Assembly: GCF_024713975.1 (NCBI RefSeq) | Contig: NC_091115.1 | Location: forward strand, 7,318,501 to 7,382,500 | DNA length: 64,000 nt | Source of the DNA: Paralichthys olivaceus | Taxonomy: Eukaryota > Chordata > Actinopteri > Pleuronectiformes > Paralichthyidae | Direction of reading: 5' to 3' | Shown here: positions 55,861 through 64,000 of the stretch, piece by piece | How positions within the stretch are numbered: position 1 is the first letter of the stretch | Layout: every line of letters starts with the position of its first letter | Position numbers and translations under genes: made by a program | The notes under the pieces: generated by a model | Database searches by the model: none | What the model was told of the DNA's origin: nothing | Seen by the model: the letters and a program-made list of their open reading frames with translations, nothing else

Positions 55861-57076
55861 CCCGAAGGGCTGAAAAAGCAAAAACCCAGCGATGGAGGCG
55901 GGAGGGATGGTTGAACAACCAAAGAGGAGGGAGGAAGGAGAGAGGGAAGAGTGAGGAATGGCGAGGTAAGAGGCAGAAAAGAGGGCTTGCTGTCTCTGCT
56001 TAGCCACCAAATGCTCCTCCCATTTCCTGTTTCGGACAGGAAGTGGGCACGGCCAACCGAAGGAAACGCGGCAGAGGAGACAAAGCCAGAACTTGGTGAC
56101 TGACGAGGTGAGTTTGTCTCTCAATAATTGACCAGTGGAAAAAAGAGCTGGGCGTCTTCCTGTTGGCCGGAGAGTGTCTCTCTCTGCCTGTTGCACCTTT
56201 GATCAGCCTGGTTGTGGCTGTTGGTCCATCCCTCAAATCCTTCCCCCCTTTGGCTGCAGGTGGTGTGTCGCTTTAATCCCATCCCCAGGCTGGCAGGCTG
56301 TGCTCCATGGTTCCTTAGCTTTGGGAGAGGAGGAGAAATGACATTTCAAACAGGGGTTTCCTTGCCCCTGTTTTACTTAATACAGCGCTTCATCATCAGT
56401 GAACTAAGAAAGAGGAGTTGACCTTTGACCTCAAGTGGGTGCAGTCAGATTTGAATCCTTAACTGACCCCCCCCAGCTGGCCTGCTGTCCCCCACCAGGC
56501 TTCATGGCGGCCAGGCAAACAACAATAACACAACATCAAAGTAGGCATAGGAAATGAAATCCATAAACCTGCGATATCGACTGCAGGAAATCTTTAAAAC
56601 TTCCTGCCTCTGTTGTTTCCTTCATCCAACTTTCCTTCGTCTTCTTTGCTCATCTCTACTTCCCTGCTCATCGCTCTTGAGGACATGATAAAACTGTGAG
56701 GCACTTTAGAGACACACTCAAACATGTGCGGTGAGTACACACACACACACGTACAAATAGAGAAAATCATAGACCACACACACAAGCATACAGTCAGATA
56801 GTATAGAGTATAGTGTGGTAAACTTTACTACAAACATTCACGCACATACAAACTCATATAAACCAACAAAGTCGTAACCAGGTGTTTAAGGTTGCGTCAC
56901 TGGCGGCCATTGTCCAGAGCAGTCATGTCTGGCAGAGAGGCAGACAGTGTGTGTGGGTGTGTGAGGGGTGGGGACAGACAGAGCCAGCCACGGCGCTGTT
57001 ACCCAGCACTGACAAGCGTCAGTCTCTGATGATGTCAGAGGGGCCAGTTGGCTGATTGAATCCGACGAGCTGACTC

Positions 57077-63998
<6,922 letters not shown>

Positions 63999-64000
63999 GT

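Larger units (their letters stand above)
45625..57076. other. Long non-coding stretch; may include cacna1c 3' UTR
   Basis: Eleven kilobases without recognisable coding sequence on either strand. The left edge is the zinc-finger gene's 3' UTR. The remainder lies downstream of the cacna1c stop and could hold a long 3' UTR of that gene, as CACNA1C has in mammals. Minus-strand AATAAA signals are frequent (for example 46203-46208 and near 46457), so the end cannot be fixed. It contains a 38-bp palindrome, G-rich and CA-rich tracts, and mostly AT-rich unique sequence. Open frames are short or microsatellite-derived. Confidence 0.6.

Noticed and set aside
55556-56196. Open frames of 97-149 codons on both strands
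   Set aside because: Produced by the (AC)33 microsatellite, with long runs of alternating Cys-Val or His-Thr.

Overview
The window is vertebrate nuclear DNA, almost certainly from a ray-finned (teleost) fish. It holds spliced genes with compact introns, many (CA)n/(GT)n microsatellites and several interspersed repeats I recognise from teleost genomes. It also carries a cax1-type cation/H+ exchanger, a family kept in fish but absent from mammals. No bacterial, phage or CRISPR features are present, and no retroviral or Polinton-like element was recognised.

Left to right there are eight protein genes. (1) ube2h, minus strand: only the first coding exon (3260-3312) is inside; the rest lies off the left edge. 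(2) zc3hc1 (NIPA), minus, 5457-9138, complete in 10 coding exons. (3) klhdc10, plus, 10387-14155, complete in 9 exons and head-to-head with zc3hc1. (4) cax1-type exchanger, minus, 16352-23939, complete in 20 exons and tail-to-tail with klhdc10. (5) smo (Smoothened), minus, 26564-33748, complete in 12 exons. (6) tspan33, minus, 37559-41662, complete in 8 exons. (7) A gene coding for a TIN2-like N-terminal domain followed by nine C2H2 zinc fingers, plus, 42676-45624, complete in 8 exons and divergent from tspan33. (8) The 3' part of cacna1c (L-type calcium channel alpha-1C), minus, 57077-63981, 13 exons; it continues off the right edge. All exon models were assembled by hand from reading frame, splice sites and phase. 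Every junction is phase-consistent, and each complete gene sums to a whole number of codons.

The ube2h-zc3hc1-klhdc10 and smo-tspan33 neighbourhoods match human 7q32, while cacna1c matches human 12p13, so this is a fish-type linkage of two human blocks. The genes do not form one pathway. They cover ubiquitin transfer (ube2h, zc3hc1, klhdc10), cation transport (cax1, cacna1c), Hedgehog signalling (smo), ADAM10 traffic (tspan33) and probable DNA binding (the TIN2-like zinc-finger gene).

The most notable signals are these. Three neighbouring genes carry U12-type (minor spliceosome) splice sites: ube2h intron 1, an AT-AC intron in zc3hc1 and a GT-AG intron in cax1. zc3hc1 also has two GC-AG introns. 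The shelterin-like (TIN2 N-domain) plus zinc-finger gene has an unusual architecture. An interspersed repeat inside cax1 carries a perfect estrogen-response-element palindrome overlapping a DR1 site. The large 45.6-57.1 kb stretch has no recognisable coding sequence and may include a long cacna1c 3' UTR.
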